A DNA stretch of 64,000 nt, taken from the NCBI RefSeq assembly GCF_018131015.1, contig NZ_JAFCJJ010000011.1, forward strand, positions 145,378-209,377, written 5' to 3'. This DNA is from Bradyrhizobium diazoefficiens (GTDB lineage: Bacteria; Pseudomonadota; Alphaproteobacteria; Rhizobiales; Xanthobacteraceae). Shown here piece after piece: positions 33,596-42,568 of this stretch. The number at the start of each line of letters is the position of its first letter. Position 1 is the stretch's first letter. A program made the translations under genes and the position numbers. Below the pieces are notes generated by a model, which saw nothing but the letters and a program-made list of their open reading frames with translations, searched no databases and was not told where the DNA came from.

Positions 33596-34615
33596 TCATT
33601 GGCCCGATGCCGCCAGCCGGTCTTCCTTGACGATGTTGTCCAAGCGGGCTTCCGAGGCGGGATCGAACCGGTGTTCGTGATCCGCGTCCCAGGCAATGGG
33701 GAGGTTATCGCCAGGCGAAACCTTGCTAAAACCGTCGAGCCGCACCGAGATGGGCTGCCCATCGAACTCGCACAGCACGATGCTGTCGGCGCCGAGATGC
33801 TCGACGGCCTTGACGCGAACGACGTGATCGCCGCCCGATACGATGCGGATGTGCTCGGGCCTGACGCCGATGAGCCGGTCGCCCTGGCGCAGGAGGTTCA
33901 TCGGCGGCGTGCCGATGAACCGTGCCGTGAACGCCGTGGCGGGACGATTGTAGAGCTCCTCCGGCGCACCGTTCTGCTCGATGCGGCCGTCGCGCATCAG
34001 CACGACACGGTCGGCCATGGTCATGGCTTCGGTCTGGTCGTGGGTGACGTAGACCATGGTCATGCCGAGGCGCTGCTGCAGCGCGCGAATCTCGGTCCGC
34101 ATCTCGTGGCGCAGCTTGGCATCGAGGTTCGAGAGCGGCTCGTCCATCAGGCAGACCCGTGCTTCCGCGATGATGGCACGCCCCAGCGCCACACGCTGGC
34201 GCTGGCCGCCGGACAATTGCGACGGCTTTCGTTCGAGCAGATGGCCGAGGTCGACGATGTCGGCGACGCGCTTCAGCCGCGCGTCGCGCTCGGCGCGCGA
34301 CACGCCCCGCACGCGCAGGCCGAACACGATGTTCTCGGCAACGCTCAAATGGGGAAACAGCGCGTAGGACTGAAAGACCATCGAGATCTTTCGCTGCGCG
34401 GGATTGAGATGGGTCACGTCGACGCCACCGATCGTGATGGTGCCGGCATCCGTCTCCTCGAGGCCCGCGATCAGCCGCAACGTCGTCGATTTCCCGCACC
34501 CCGAGGGGCCGAGAAGCACCAGCAGCGAGCCCTCATCGGCCGTCAGGCTGACGTCGTCGACGGCGCGCATCGGCCCCCAGTGCTTGGAGACGTGGCTCAG
34601 CGTGATCGCCGACAT
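33596..34615 (-). CDS. ugpC: ABC importer ATPase, UgpC/MalK-type
   Basis: 339 aa. Walker A GPSGCGKST, Q-loop MVFQSYALFPHL, signature LSGGQRQRVALGRA, Walker B VCLMDEPLSNLD, and switch His in VYVTHDQTEAM. The C-terminal regulatory TOBE region starts at FIGTPPMNLL, a phrase typical of UgpC. It is the first gene of the importer operon, facing the DeoR/GlpR-type regulator across a 250-bp control region that contains a palindromic operator. Confidence 0.9.
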   Translation of the reverse strand: MSAITLSHVSKHWGPMRAVDDVSLTADEGSLLVLLGPSGCGKSTTLRLIAGLEETDAGTITIGGVDVTHLNPAQRKISMVFQSYALFPHLSVAENIVFGLRVRGVSRAERDARLKRVADIVDLGHLLERKPSQLSGGQRQRVALGRAIIAEARVCLMDEPLSNLDAKLRHEMRTEIRALQQRLGMTMVYVTHDQTEAMTMADRVVLMRDGRIEQNGAPEELYNRPATAFTARFIGTPPMNLLRQGDRLIGVRPEHIRIVSGGDHVVRVKAVEHLGADSIVLCEFDGQPISVRLDGFSKVSPGDNLPIAWDADHEHRFDPASEARLDNIVKEDRLAASGQ

Positions 34616-34777
34616 GGCCGGTTCGCCTTCGATCGCGGTGATCTGCGCAAGGCATCGCCGCGCAAACGCGACGGGCCCCGCTGACGCGGAGCAGTGCCAG
34701 GTCGGTCACGACATGCCGACCGATCCATCCGTCTCCCCCCTCTGGCCACGCCAAACTCACCTGCGTAGCGATTATTG

Positions 34778-34810
34778 TGTTCATATGAACATAGTATGAC
34801 ACCATATGAA
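34778..34810. promoter_or_regulatory. Operator in the ugp-glpR divergent control region
   Basis: A perfect palindrome TGTTCATATGAACA (34778-34791) and a second CATATGAA half-site at 34803, exactly 21 bp from the first (two helical turns). This resembles E. coli GlpR sites built on TTCG/CGAA half-sites. It is placed to control both the importer operon and the regulator gene. Confidence 0.65.
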
Positions 34811-34865
34811 ATAGAAATTTGCTCCAATCATCTTCGAATGATACTTTAGGTGGCACGGAGAGCCA

Positions 34866-35630
34866 ATGCTCAACACCCCCACCGAACGTCAGGCCCACAT
34901 TCTCGAGATCGTGCGAGGCGAAGGCTTCGCCTCGATTGAACATCTTGCGACCCGCTTCGACGTCACCCAGCAGACCATTCGCCGCGTCGTGAATGCGCTG
35001 TGCGACCAGGGGCTGCTTCGCCGGATCCATGGCGGTGTCAGCCTGCCCGTCCAGAACCAGAATCTCGCCTATGGCAGCAGGCAGGGATTGAATGCCGAGG
35101 CCAAGCGGCGCATCGCGCTTGCGACCGCGCGGTTCATTCCCGACGGAGCCTCGCTCATGATCGGACTTGGCACGACGCCCGAATATGTCGCGCAGGCGCT
35201 CTCCCATCGCGGGGATCTGCGGGTGATCACCAACAATCTGAACGTGGCCGCGGCATTCGCGCAGAATCCCGACGTGGAAATATCGATCGCCGGCGGCACG
35301 CTCCGCCCGCTCGATCGCGATATCGTCGGCGAAGCGGCCGCGCGCTTCTTCGCGGGCTTCAGAGCGGACTACGGCATCTTCGGCGTCGGCGGCGTCGACC
35401 AGGACGGCACGCTGCTGGATTTCCACGCCGGCGAAGTCCAGGCGCGCCAGTCCATCGTTGCCAATTCGCGCACGGCGGTGCTGGTCGCCGACACGACCAA
35501 GTTCGGCCGCAACGCGAGCGTGCGCGGCGGTCATCTCGACGATTGTCACCATCTCTTCACGGACGGGCTGCTGCCGCCAGCCTTTGCGTCGATCGCAGCC
35601 AAATACGGCGATCGCCTTCATGGGCCGTGA
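34866..35630 (+). CDS. DeoR/GlpR-family transcriptional regulator
   Basis: 254 aa. N-terminal DeoR helix-turn-helix (ERQAHILEIVRGEGF, then LATRFDVTQQTIRR). The C-terminal sugar-phosphate sensor has GASLMIGLGTTPEYVAQAL, the VITNNLNVA strand and RADYGIFGVGGVDQDG, all characteristic of GlpR-type repressors that answer to glycerol-3-phosphate or sugar phosphates. GGAG before the ATG supports the start. It is divergent from the importer operon and almost certainly represses it and itself through the palindrome at 34778. Confidence 0.92.
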   Translation: MLNTPTERQAHILEIVRGEGFASIEHLATRFDVTQQTIRRVVNALCDQGLLRRIHGGVSLPVQNQNLAYGSRQGLNAEAKRRIALATARFIPDGASLMIGLGTTPEYVAQALSHRGDLRVITNNLNVAAAFAQNPDVEISIAGGTLRPLDRDIVGEAAARFFAGFRADYGIFGVGGVDQDGTLLDFHAGEVQARQSIVANSRTAVLVADTTKFGRNASVRGGHLDDCHHLFTDGLLPPAFASIAAKYGDRLHGP

Positions 35631-35742
35631 GATGCTCGCGCAAATGTCGAGGGTCCCGGCTGATTGCTTGTGGCGATGCTGGCCCTCGGTGGCCGGCGGC
35701 CGATCTCGCCGGGCCTGTCAAACAGCAGACGCGCACGGCGAG

Positions 35743-35973
35743 CTATTCCGCCTTCTTGATTCTCTTTGCGAGGTGCCCATTTTTGTGGTCGTGAACCAGC
35801 TGGTTTAGGGATGTCTCATTAAGATGCTGGAGCACTTCATCCAGCTTTGCCGTCTCCGGGTGGCCGGCGGCAAAGGTGTTGCCGTAAATCTTGCGCAGTG
35901 TGCGAATGAGGGTGTTACCGTACTTCTTGCTGATCTCACCGTTCTTGTCCCGGTAGCGGTCTTCGACGGACAT
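35743..35973 (-). CDS. Small conserved hypothetical protein
   Basis: 76 aa, basic and helical: MSVEDRYRDKNGEISKKYGN, then LIRTLRKIYG and LDEVLQHLNETSLNQLV, ending KRIKKAE. No signal or membrane segment. GGGAGGG lies 6 bp before the ATG. I recall related short proteins in Bradyrhizobium, without function. It stands alone at the edge of the accessory region, convergent with the regulator gene. Confidence 0.7.
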   Translation of the reverse strand: MSVEDRYRDKNGEISKKYGNTLIRTLRKIYGNTFAAGHPETAKLDEVLQHLNETSLNQLVHDHKNGHLAKRIKKAE

Positions 35974-36098
35974 CGCAGCCCTCCCTTATGTTTTTTGCTC
36001 GCTCGCGCAGCCTAACGTCGTTAGGTCGGCAGCATCAACGCTTTCGCAGACAAATCGCAGGGCTAGCGCAGCGCACAAGGCGGGCGATGCCTGGGAGC

Positions 36099-36440
36099 GC
36101 AGACGCGCCTTCGCGTCCTCGCGGCCGCATTCGCCCGAGCTTTGCTTTGTCGTTCCGCCCGCCAAAACCAAGAGGGCGCAGGGAAGGCCGGGTGCTGACC
36201 TCGCACCCGCGATCTGCTGCGCAGTAGGCACGCGCAGAAGAACGCACAGCAGCATACAGGTGATGCCAATCACTCGGCCTTCCCTGCGCGATGGTCGGAC
36301 GGCTTATGCCGCGCTCTCCCGGGAGCCGAATTCCTTCTGGCCTCCCTCGCCTTCACGGAAGTCACCGGCAATCGCGCCGGTTGACGCAACTGCCGCATCC
36401 GCGAAAACTTGGCCGTAGCGACGACGGCCAGGACCACACG
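36099..36440. repeat. Multi-hairpin dispersed repeat, copy A
   Basis: 342 bp, strongly similar along its length to 54307-54650, same orientation. Structure: a perfect 15-bp inverted repeat (36176-36190 with 36275-36289) enclosing an inner hairpin gggtgc-N7-gcaccc (36190-36208); further hairpins accggc-N6-gccggt and ggccgt-N7-acggcc near the end. It contains short open frames but no coding character I trust. Confidence 0.75.
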
Positions 36441-36640
36441 ACTATATTTTGGCATTCGGTGAAACACGCCGAAACTAGGAAAGCGCTTTAAAACAAGCAC
36501 TTTTCGACCACCCTGATGCGGGCTGTTTCAGCGGGCTTCGCCAAATTTAGGGCCCGGCCCTAAGGCCTTCAGCGTCCGCACGACAACTGAAAGCCTCAAC
36601 GCCGAGCCCTTTGGTCCCAAGCCTTAGGAGCCGAAACCAC

Positions 36641-36838
36641 ATGGATACTATTGTTGTCCCCGCCCCCGCCGGCAAGCGGGGCCGCAACAGCAGCGTCATC
36701 CTGACCGACCGCATGTGCGAGAAGCGGGTCGCCAAACGGACCAAGTTCTACGACCGCAAAATGCGGCGACGCAATATCGGAAGGCCGCTAGGCACATATC
36801 CAAATGATAACCAGCGTTATCGGCAGGCTGATACCTAG
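36641..36838 (+). pseudogene. Tyrosine-type integrase N-terminal remnant
   Basis: A 65-aa frame with LTDRMCEKRVAKRTKFYDRK, resembling the N-terminal arm-binding part of tyrosine-type site-specific integrases. After that the match stops and the frame ends at a TAG; no catalytic domain (R-H-R-Y) follows in any frame. AGGAG lies 11 bp before the ATG. I read it as the stump of an integrase gene left by decay of a mobile element; a short stand-alone protein is possible but less likely. Confidence 0.55.
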
Positions 36839-37035
36839 TGCGCCGCCGATCACCAACGCGAATGCAGAAAGCAAATTCCCATCAGGTTGTGCCGCTCGGT
36901 CGGACATAGCCCGTTACTCCATCGAGCTGCCCCGAGCGGAGGCTGAACGCTTATGGTTAAGAAAAGGTTAATCCGCATTTTTCTTAGCGAATGGCGGAAC
37001 TTATGCGGCTGCGCGATCTTCCTTGTCCTCACCGG

Positions 37036-37500
37036 GATCTCGATCTTGAGCGGGTCGTCCGGCAATACGCGCTGCAACGCCTTGGCCTGGTCCTACGGCG
37101 CGCGCATCCACTCGTCGCGCTCCTCATCGGTGGCCAGGATCACCGGCATGACCTTCGGATGGATCTGGGCGGTTAGCCATCTCTGTCGTGAAAAGGCGTT
37201 GTGGTGATGCGCTGGCAGGCTGGCACTTAAAGACGCGCACGGCCTTGCGATTGGCGATCCGCGGCAATTTTCCTAGCGGTATCATTTCGCGCTCGCATTT
37301 CTCGCAAGCAGGAGGTCGCTGAGCATCGTCGCGTGGTGGCATGGCAACCGGTCGAATACGCAATCCGCGAGCGCAGGACACTTGGGGAATTTACGGAGAA
37401 GGTCCCATACAAAAGTTGTGCGCGCTTTCACGGCGGGCCGCCTGTGCGCGGTGGCGGCGGCATGCCCCAGCGCATCAGCACCATCTCGCGCTTCCGCCGC
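37036..37500 (-). pseudogene. Decayed SRAP (YedK/HMCES-like) gene fragments
   Basis: On the minus strand the phrase REMVLMRWGMPPPPRTGGPP (37500-37431) and then AQIHPKVMPVILATDEERD...DQAKALQRVLPDDPLKI (37180-37036) are recognisable pieces of the SOS-response-associated peptidase family, which covalently caps abasic sites. Between them most of the domain is gone, the frame changes (LFTTEMAN lies in another frame just before AQIHPK), and a TAG stands where the family has Trp (RAP-stop-DQAK). The catalytic Met-Cys start is absent. It is a relic. Confidence 0.6.
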
Positions 37501-37583
37501 CTGCTCAGTCGCCACGCGGACGGAAGCCCCGTAGATGCTCTCGCGAGATTTGGTGGCCGCCGGGCACAATCGGCCAAGGCGGC

Positions 37584-38006
37584 TCACAACGGCCTTACGC
37601 GCTTTTCGAGACCGAACGTGGCAATTTCTGGCGGCGGCGCTCCCGCCATGCGCTGAACCTTATGGTCAGCCAGTTGAATGACATTGGACGGAACGACCGG
37701 CGGATCGGCAATGACGGGCGCGGGAAGTACGACAGGCGTAAGCACCGGTTCGGCCAACGGCGCTTCGATCTCCAATAGAAAATAACGGCCCTCCAGCGTG
37801 ATCTGCCACCCGTCGGGGTCTCGCAGGACGTAGCCGCTGGAGAAAATGTTCAATTCCGGCACGCGTGCAGCCAGCCGTCTCATTCTTTGAGACCAATCTG
37901 TCCCGCTGCAAGTCAGGATTGCAACGTAGCGTTTCAGGTCCGCAATCGATGCCCGCCCTTCAGGGTGGGCCGCCAATACTTTCAAAACTGTGATCTGAAA
38001 ACTCAC
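37584..38006 (-). CDS. Conserved hypothetical protein of accessory regions
   Basis: 140 aa from the GTG at 38006. The core FQITVLKVLAAHPEGRAS, then ADLKRYVAILTCSGTDWSQR and LRDPDGWQITLEGRYFLLEIEAP, looks like a winged-helix fold and recurs, as I recall, in Bradyrhizobium mobile regions. The C-terminal 50 residues are proline-rich. The frame is open to 38228, but the added N-terminus lacks similarity. No signal peptide. Function unknown. Confidence 0.6.
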   Translation of the reverse strand: MSFQITVLKVLAAHPEGRASIADLKRYVAILTCSGTDWSQRMRRLAARVPELNIFSSGYVLRDPDGWQITLEGRYFLLEIEAPLAEPVLTPVVLPAPVIADPPVVPSNVIQLADHKVQRMAGAPPPEIATFGLEKRVRPL

Positions 38007-38176
38007 GCTACGCCCCGCCAACACAACAGGAACCGCAACTGAACATGACGGTGATGCTACTCCTGTGTGAGCTTGGGTCCATCTGTTGCGGTCATAAACC
38101 AAGGCCGCTTCCGCCGATTTCTGGCTGTGCGCGATATATTTGCAACAAGGATGGAAGGCGACCTCGGCGTCGGTCA

Positions 38177-38693
38177 TCATTTCTCGTCCAGCGGCGGCTC
38201 GTTCCACTCGTCCGCCTTGACGAGACACGCCGCCGCTATCTCGCGCCTGATCTGATCCACGACCACGTCGATGCCGCGCCGGACCTGCATGTCACGCGAG
38301 CCACACCGCGCCGCCATGCCGGACAGATGCGTCAGCGTGATGCCAGCCATCTGGTCGATCAGCGCATCGACATCCTCGCGCAGCACCAGCTTGCGCTGCT
38401 TCTCCATCATCTTGATCTGCAACAGCTCGGTCTTTGCCTTGGCGTGCTCCGCGTCAGCCTCACTGCGTGGCGACTGCCGCCGCTCGCGCCGCAGGTAGCG
38501 GAGGTAGGCAACGCGGCTCCGGCTCGAGCGGGAAGCCGTCACCTTGGCGCTGGATCATGCCTTCAGATTCGAGGTTGCAGATGTAGGCTTGGGTGCAATC
38601 GAGGTGCAACGCCAATGCCGACGCGCTGACGGTCGCGGGCTTTCTGGATTGCGGTCGAGCGACGGGCTTGGCAGGCGCGACGGTCTCTGTCAT
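38177..38693 (-). pseudogene. Phage terminase small subunit (Nu1)-like gene with frameshift
   Basis: The first part, from 38693, reads SASALALHLDCTQAYICNLE, a Nu1-type helix-turn-helix, up to GDGFPL near 38535. The rest lies in another frame: SRVAYLRYLRRERRQSPRSE, then the coiled part ELLQIKMMEKQRKLVLREDV, ending at 38177. One base too many (or two too few) in the CTCGAGCCGGAGCC region explains the switch. Small terminase subunits recognise phage DNA for packaging; no large subunit or other phage genes are nearby. A second damaged copy of the 5' end is at 42099-42229. Confidence 0.6.
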
Positions 38694-38759
38694 CAGCGTC
38701 GTTCTGCTGCGTCGCCGCAGGACAGCTTACCTCCGCTTTGGCGTCATAGCCGACATGCC
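38575..38759. repeat. Direct repeat, left copy, flanking the regulator-decarboxylase module
   Basis: About 185 bp covering the 5' part of the terminase-like gene and its upstream region; similar to 42099-42289 in the same orientation (for example gctgcgtcgccgcagga in both). Confidence 0.65.
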
Positions 38760-38839
38760 TAGACTTGCCTCTGGCCAACACTCACCCATTCAGGAGGGGC
38801 CGTCCTCAAGGTGTTCCTAAGACACCGATGGAGCGTGGC

Positions 38840-40426
38840 TCAACCCTCCGCTATCCCCGCCAAAAGCATGCCCTCGCAGATCCGCGCGCGCCCGGCGAGA
38901 TACGTTGGGTTATCGCTGAGCCGGGTCGCAACGATGCGGCGAATCGTAAAGTGCGGGTCAAGCGCATATCCCGTCCTCGCGGCGACTCGCGCTTCCTCAT
39001 GGTCTCCCAGCAAGCTGAGCGTCGCGGCGAGGCAAAAATGACCGAAGGCAAAGTTGCGATTTGCCTCAATGCTTCGTCGAAACCAGACTGCAGCTTCGGT
39101 GTCCAGGCCGTCCTGCAACTTGGCTGTCGCCACACAACTGGCCCACAAATAGATGTGTTTGTCACGTGGAGACAGGCGGAGAGCGTCAATCATATGGCCT
39201 TCGGTCTCGGCGGCACGCCCCATGTAGTATTTGGCTAAACCAATAAAACCGTGGGCATAAGCCGCATTGTGATCCAGCCGAAGGGCCTCCTCGCATTCGG
39301 CAACCCCTTGCACGGTTCGGCCTGTATAGATGTAGGCGCCGCCCAGCACCCAGTGGGCCGTTGCATGACTGGGATAAATCGACAAGGCTTCGCTCGCCCT
39401 GTCTTCGGCGGCTGAAAAATGCGCGATCCGGTCTTCGCTCAGCAGACCCGCCGCCTGCAAAAGGTCAGCGATTGCCATTCCGACCAGCGCCGCCACGCTT
39501 CGAGGGTCCACCGCCAGAGCACGCTTGAAGAAGTCGCGGGCCGCAGCCAGGTTTCTGGTGGTGGCCCCCTTGTTGATGCAGGCCTGGCCCTGGAAATTGA
39601 AGTCCGTTGCATCAGGATGTGCCGAGCGCTCTGCGCGTCGGGCCTCTACCGCAATCAGTTCGGCTTTCAGCGTATTCGCAAGTTGAGCTACGATCTCGTC
39701 CTGCAGGTCGAATAAGTCAGCGACAGCTTTGTCAAACCGATCGGCCCATAGGTGAGTGCCCGTCTCGGTATCGACCAGTTGCACATTTACCCGAATACGA
39801 TCACCACTACGTTGCACGGATCCTTCGAGCGCGTAGCGGACATTCAACTCGCGGCCGACCCGCTTAAGATCAATCGGTCTCCCCTTATACGTGAACGCGG
39901 TATGTCGACCGATGACGAATGAGCGCGCTATGCGAGACAAGTCCGTGGTGAGGCTTTCGGTCACGCCATCGACGAAATAGTCTTGACTTGGATCTCCGCC
40001 GATATTCGCAAAGGGTAAAACCACCATCGACATACGGGACGGATTGCCAAAGTCGAACTGACCTTTGAGATAACGCCTGCCGTTACCAACCACTGACGAA
40101 GTGGGCGGCAGCCGTCTTTCTTCCCGTACCACGCCGATGAAGCGAAAACCCTTGCGCGGCAGCGTCTTGATCAATCGCTGATCTTCGCCGGAGTCGCCGA
40201 CCGCGGTTCGGGCAGCATTCAGACGGGTCGTCAAAGCGGAATCGGAAACGATGCGCCCGTTCCAGATCGCGCGTATCAGATCATCTTTGCTGACAACGCG
40301 ATCGCGGTTGCGGATCAGGTAGTCTAGAAGATCAAATACCTGAGGGGTTATGGAAACCACCCCGGCCTCACGATGTAATTCGCGCCGGTCGCAATCGAGA
40401 GAACAATTCTCAAAAATATAACGCAA
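38840..40426 (-). CDS. CadC-type winged-helix regulator with TolB-like and TPR domains
   Basis: 528 aa. Residues 1 to about 100 are an OmpR/PhoB-type winged helix (VSITPQVFDLLDYLIRNRDR, then SDSALTTRLNAARTAVGD and LPRKGFRFIG). A TolB/adenylate-cyclase-associated type segment follows (VVLPFANIGGDPSQDYFVDG, VRYALEGSVQRSGDRIRVNV). The C-terminal half is tetratricopeptide repeats. No receiver domain or membrane helix. GGAG is best spaced to the second of two TTG codons, used here. It is divergent from the broken decarboxylase and probably regulated it. Confidence 0.87.
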   Translation of the reverse strand: MRYIFENCSLDCDRRELHREAGVVSITPQVFDLLDYLIRNRDRVVSKDDLIRAIWNGRIVSDSALTTRLNAARTAVGDSGEDQRLIKTLPRKGFRFIGVVREERRLPPTSSVVGNGRRYLKGQFDFGNPSRMSMVVLPFANIGGDPSQDYFVDGVTESLTTDLSRIARSFVIGRHTAFTYKGRPIDLKRVGRELNVRYALEGSVQRSGDRIRVNVQLVDTETGTHLWADRFDKAVADLFDLQDEIVAQLANTLKAELIAVEARRAERSAHPDATDFNFQGQACINKGATTRNLAAARDFFKRALAVDPRSVAALVGMAIADLLQAAGLLSEDRIAHFSAAEDRASEALSIYPSHATAHWVLGGAYIYTGRTVQGVAECEEALRLDHNAAYAHGFIGLAKYYMGRAAETEGHMIDALRLSPRDKHIYLWASCVATAKLQDGLDTEAAVWFRRSIEANRNFAFGHFCLAATLSLLGDHEEARVAARTGYALDPHFTIRRIVATRLSDNPTYLAGRARICEGMLLAGIAEG

Positions 40427-40596
40427 GGCCAATTCTCCGGATCGCCCTGAGTCGATCTGACGCAGTTAAGCCGGCCAACAGTAAGACGGCGGTACAAAAA
40501 ATGTAAGCCGAATGTAAAGCCAGGCTTTGGGGTGCGAGGCAATACTTTCCTGGACGGGCCAACTTCGGAAAACGTTCAAGATGTCAGGAGGCTTGC

Positions 40597-42032
40597 ATGG
40601 ATGACGCGGAGTTTTGCGTTTGGAGTCACAGGGCTGCGGACTGGGGGGCGGAATACCGTCGAAGTCTGCGCCGGCGCCCGGTTCGAGCGCAAACCGCACC
40701 CGGAGCGATTTTCGATGAAATTCCAGCCAGCGCGCCCGAAGCGCCGGAATCGATGGAGGCGATTTTTGCCGACTTCGAGAACGTCGTGATGCCTGGTATC
40801 ACCCATTGGCAGCATCCTCGCTTCTTTGCGTACTTTCCGGCCAATGCGGCACCGGCGTCGGTGATTGCGGAGCAGCTGGTCTCCGCCATTGCCGCTCAGT
40901 GCATGCTGTGGCAGACCTCACCAGCTGCGACAGAGTTGGAGACCCGCGTTCTGGATTGGTTACGTCGCGCGCTTGGCCTGCCCGAGGATTTCAAGGGCGT
41001 CATCCAGGACTCCGCATCATCGGCAACGCTGGCGGCAATCCTCGTCATGCGCGAGAGGGCGTTGAAATGGATAGGAAACAAGCGGGGCCTGTCGGACCAA
41101 CAGCGCTTGCGCATCTATTGTTCGGATCAAGTGCACACTTCGATCGACCGCGCCATCTGGATCTCGGGTATCGGCGAAGACAATCTGGTGCGCATTCCGG
41201 TCCTCGGCGAGATGCGCAGCCTCGACGTCGCGGCCTTGGACGCCGCGATAGTTGCCGACAAGCAGGCCGGTTCCTGCCTGCGGGCATTATCGCCAGCGTC
41301 GGTGGAACGAGCGTGGGCGGCACCGACAATATCGCGAGCGTCTGCGACACTGCGCATCGCCACAGTCTCTATGTTCACGTCGATGCAGCTTGGGCTGGCT
41401 CGGCGATGATTTGCCCGGAATTCCGGCGTCTGTGGCAGGGAATTGAAAGAGCTCACTCACTGGTTTTGAACCCGCACAAGTGGCTCGGCGCGCAATTCGA
41501 CTGCTCGACGCATTTTCTACGCGACCCCGACGCCCTGGTACGAACCCTCGCCATTCATCCCGAATTTCTCAAGACTCATGGCCGCGACGGTATCGTCAAC
41601 TACTCCGAATGGAGCATTCCGCTCGGCCGTCGCTTTCGCGCCCTGAAGATCTGGTTCCTGCTGCGAGCCTATGGGCTGGAGCGATTGCGCGGCATGATCC
41701 GCAATCACGTGCGTTGGTCCGAAGCCATGGCCGGACGCTTGGCTGCGACGACGGATTTTCGCGTTACGACCCGCCCGGTGCTTTCATTATTCTCGTTCCG
41801 TCATGAGCCCGGTAACATCACAGACCTCGACGAACATAACCGCCGCCTGATTGACGCAATCAACGACGATGGACGCATCTATCTGACGCAAACCAAGGTC
41901 GATGGGAGATTGGTCATCAGATTTCAAGCGGGTTCGTTTGATACGACTGAAGCCGATGTTGATGAGGCGTTCGACGTTATCGTTGAGATCGCAGAACGGT
42001 TGGTTCGGGATACAACAGCAGCCAAAGTTTGA
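40597..42032 (+). pseudogene. Group II PLP amino-acid decarboxylase, frameshifted
   Basis: Aromatic-L-amino-acid decarboxylase type. From 40597 the frame reads PGITHWQHPRFFAYFPANAA and IQDSASSATLAAILVMRERA, then loses similarity after VADKQAG at about 41270. The protein goes on one frame over from FLPAGIIASVGGTSVGGTDN through YVHVDAAWAGSAM and the PLP lysine motif LNPHKWLG to 42032. One missing T in the GGTTCC run would account for it. The start has AGGAGG. Either a recent inactivating deletion or an assembly error. The intact product would be about 478 aa and decarboxylate an aromatic or related amino acid. Confidence 0.8.
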
Positions 42033-42098
42033 GGTGATGATCCGGTCCAAACCCATATGCCGGTCCCAAGGAAATCGCGATACGGCGCCGCTTCGAGT

Positions 42099-42229
42099 TT
42101 GCCAAGGTAGGCCCTGCTGCAATGGGGGTGCAGCGCAAGTGCCGACACACTGACGGACGCTGCCCTTCTGGATCGCGGTCGAGGGACCGGCTTGGTGAGG
42201 GGCGCGACGGTCTCGGTCATCAGCGTCAT
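42099..42229 (-). pseudogene. Second fragment of the terminase small subunit-like gene
   Basis: On the minus strand this begins MTETVAPLTKPVPRPRSRRA and SVSVSALALHPHCSRAYLGKLEA, matching the first 45 or so residues of the gene at 38693, then diverges. Only the 5' end is present. Confidence 0.55.
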
Positions 42230-42289
42230 TCCTGCTGCGTCGCCGCAGGATAGCTTACTTCCGCTTTCGGCGGCATAGCCGACCCAGCC
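42099..42289. repeat. Direct repeat, right copy, flanking the regulator-decarboxylase module
   Basis: Partner of 38575-38759 in the same orientation. The two copies bracket the regulator and the decarboxylase (about 3.5 kb). The rest of 42033-42568 holds no gene that I can see. Confidence 0.65.
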
Positions 42290-42568
42290 GGGCCTGCCAT
42301 TGGCTCAACTCAGTCGCAAATGGCCCAATGCAGAAGTCGCTGCCGGTCGATGCGACGTTTTGTCTATCTCGGCGTGCTACGCCGCAGCTACCATCCGACT
42401 TCGCTTGAGGAATAGTTTCTAGTGGTGCCAGACCTTTACGTCGCCAGGCGATCGGTGCATATCGCGACGGGCGGGCGTGCCAAGAGTACTCGGGGAAGCT
42501 TCAAGATCCATTTCTTGGTTCTGAAAACTGCAAAACATAAAGCGTGTTTTGCTAGCGCGGAGACGATC

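Noticed and set aside
35986..36273. A 95-aa frame within the structured repeat (and its counterpart at 54281)
   Set aside because: Only the N-terminal part is shared between copies and the rest diverges by frameshift, so conservation is at nucleotide level, not coding.
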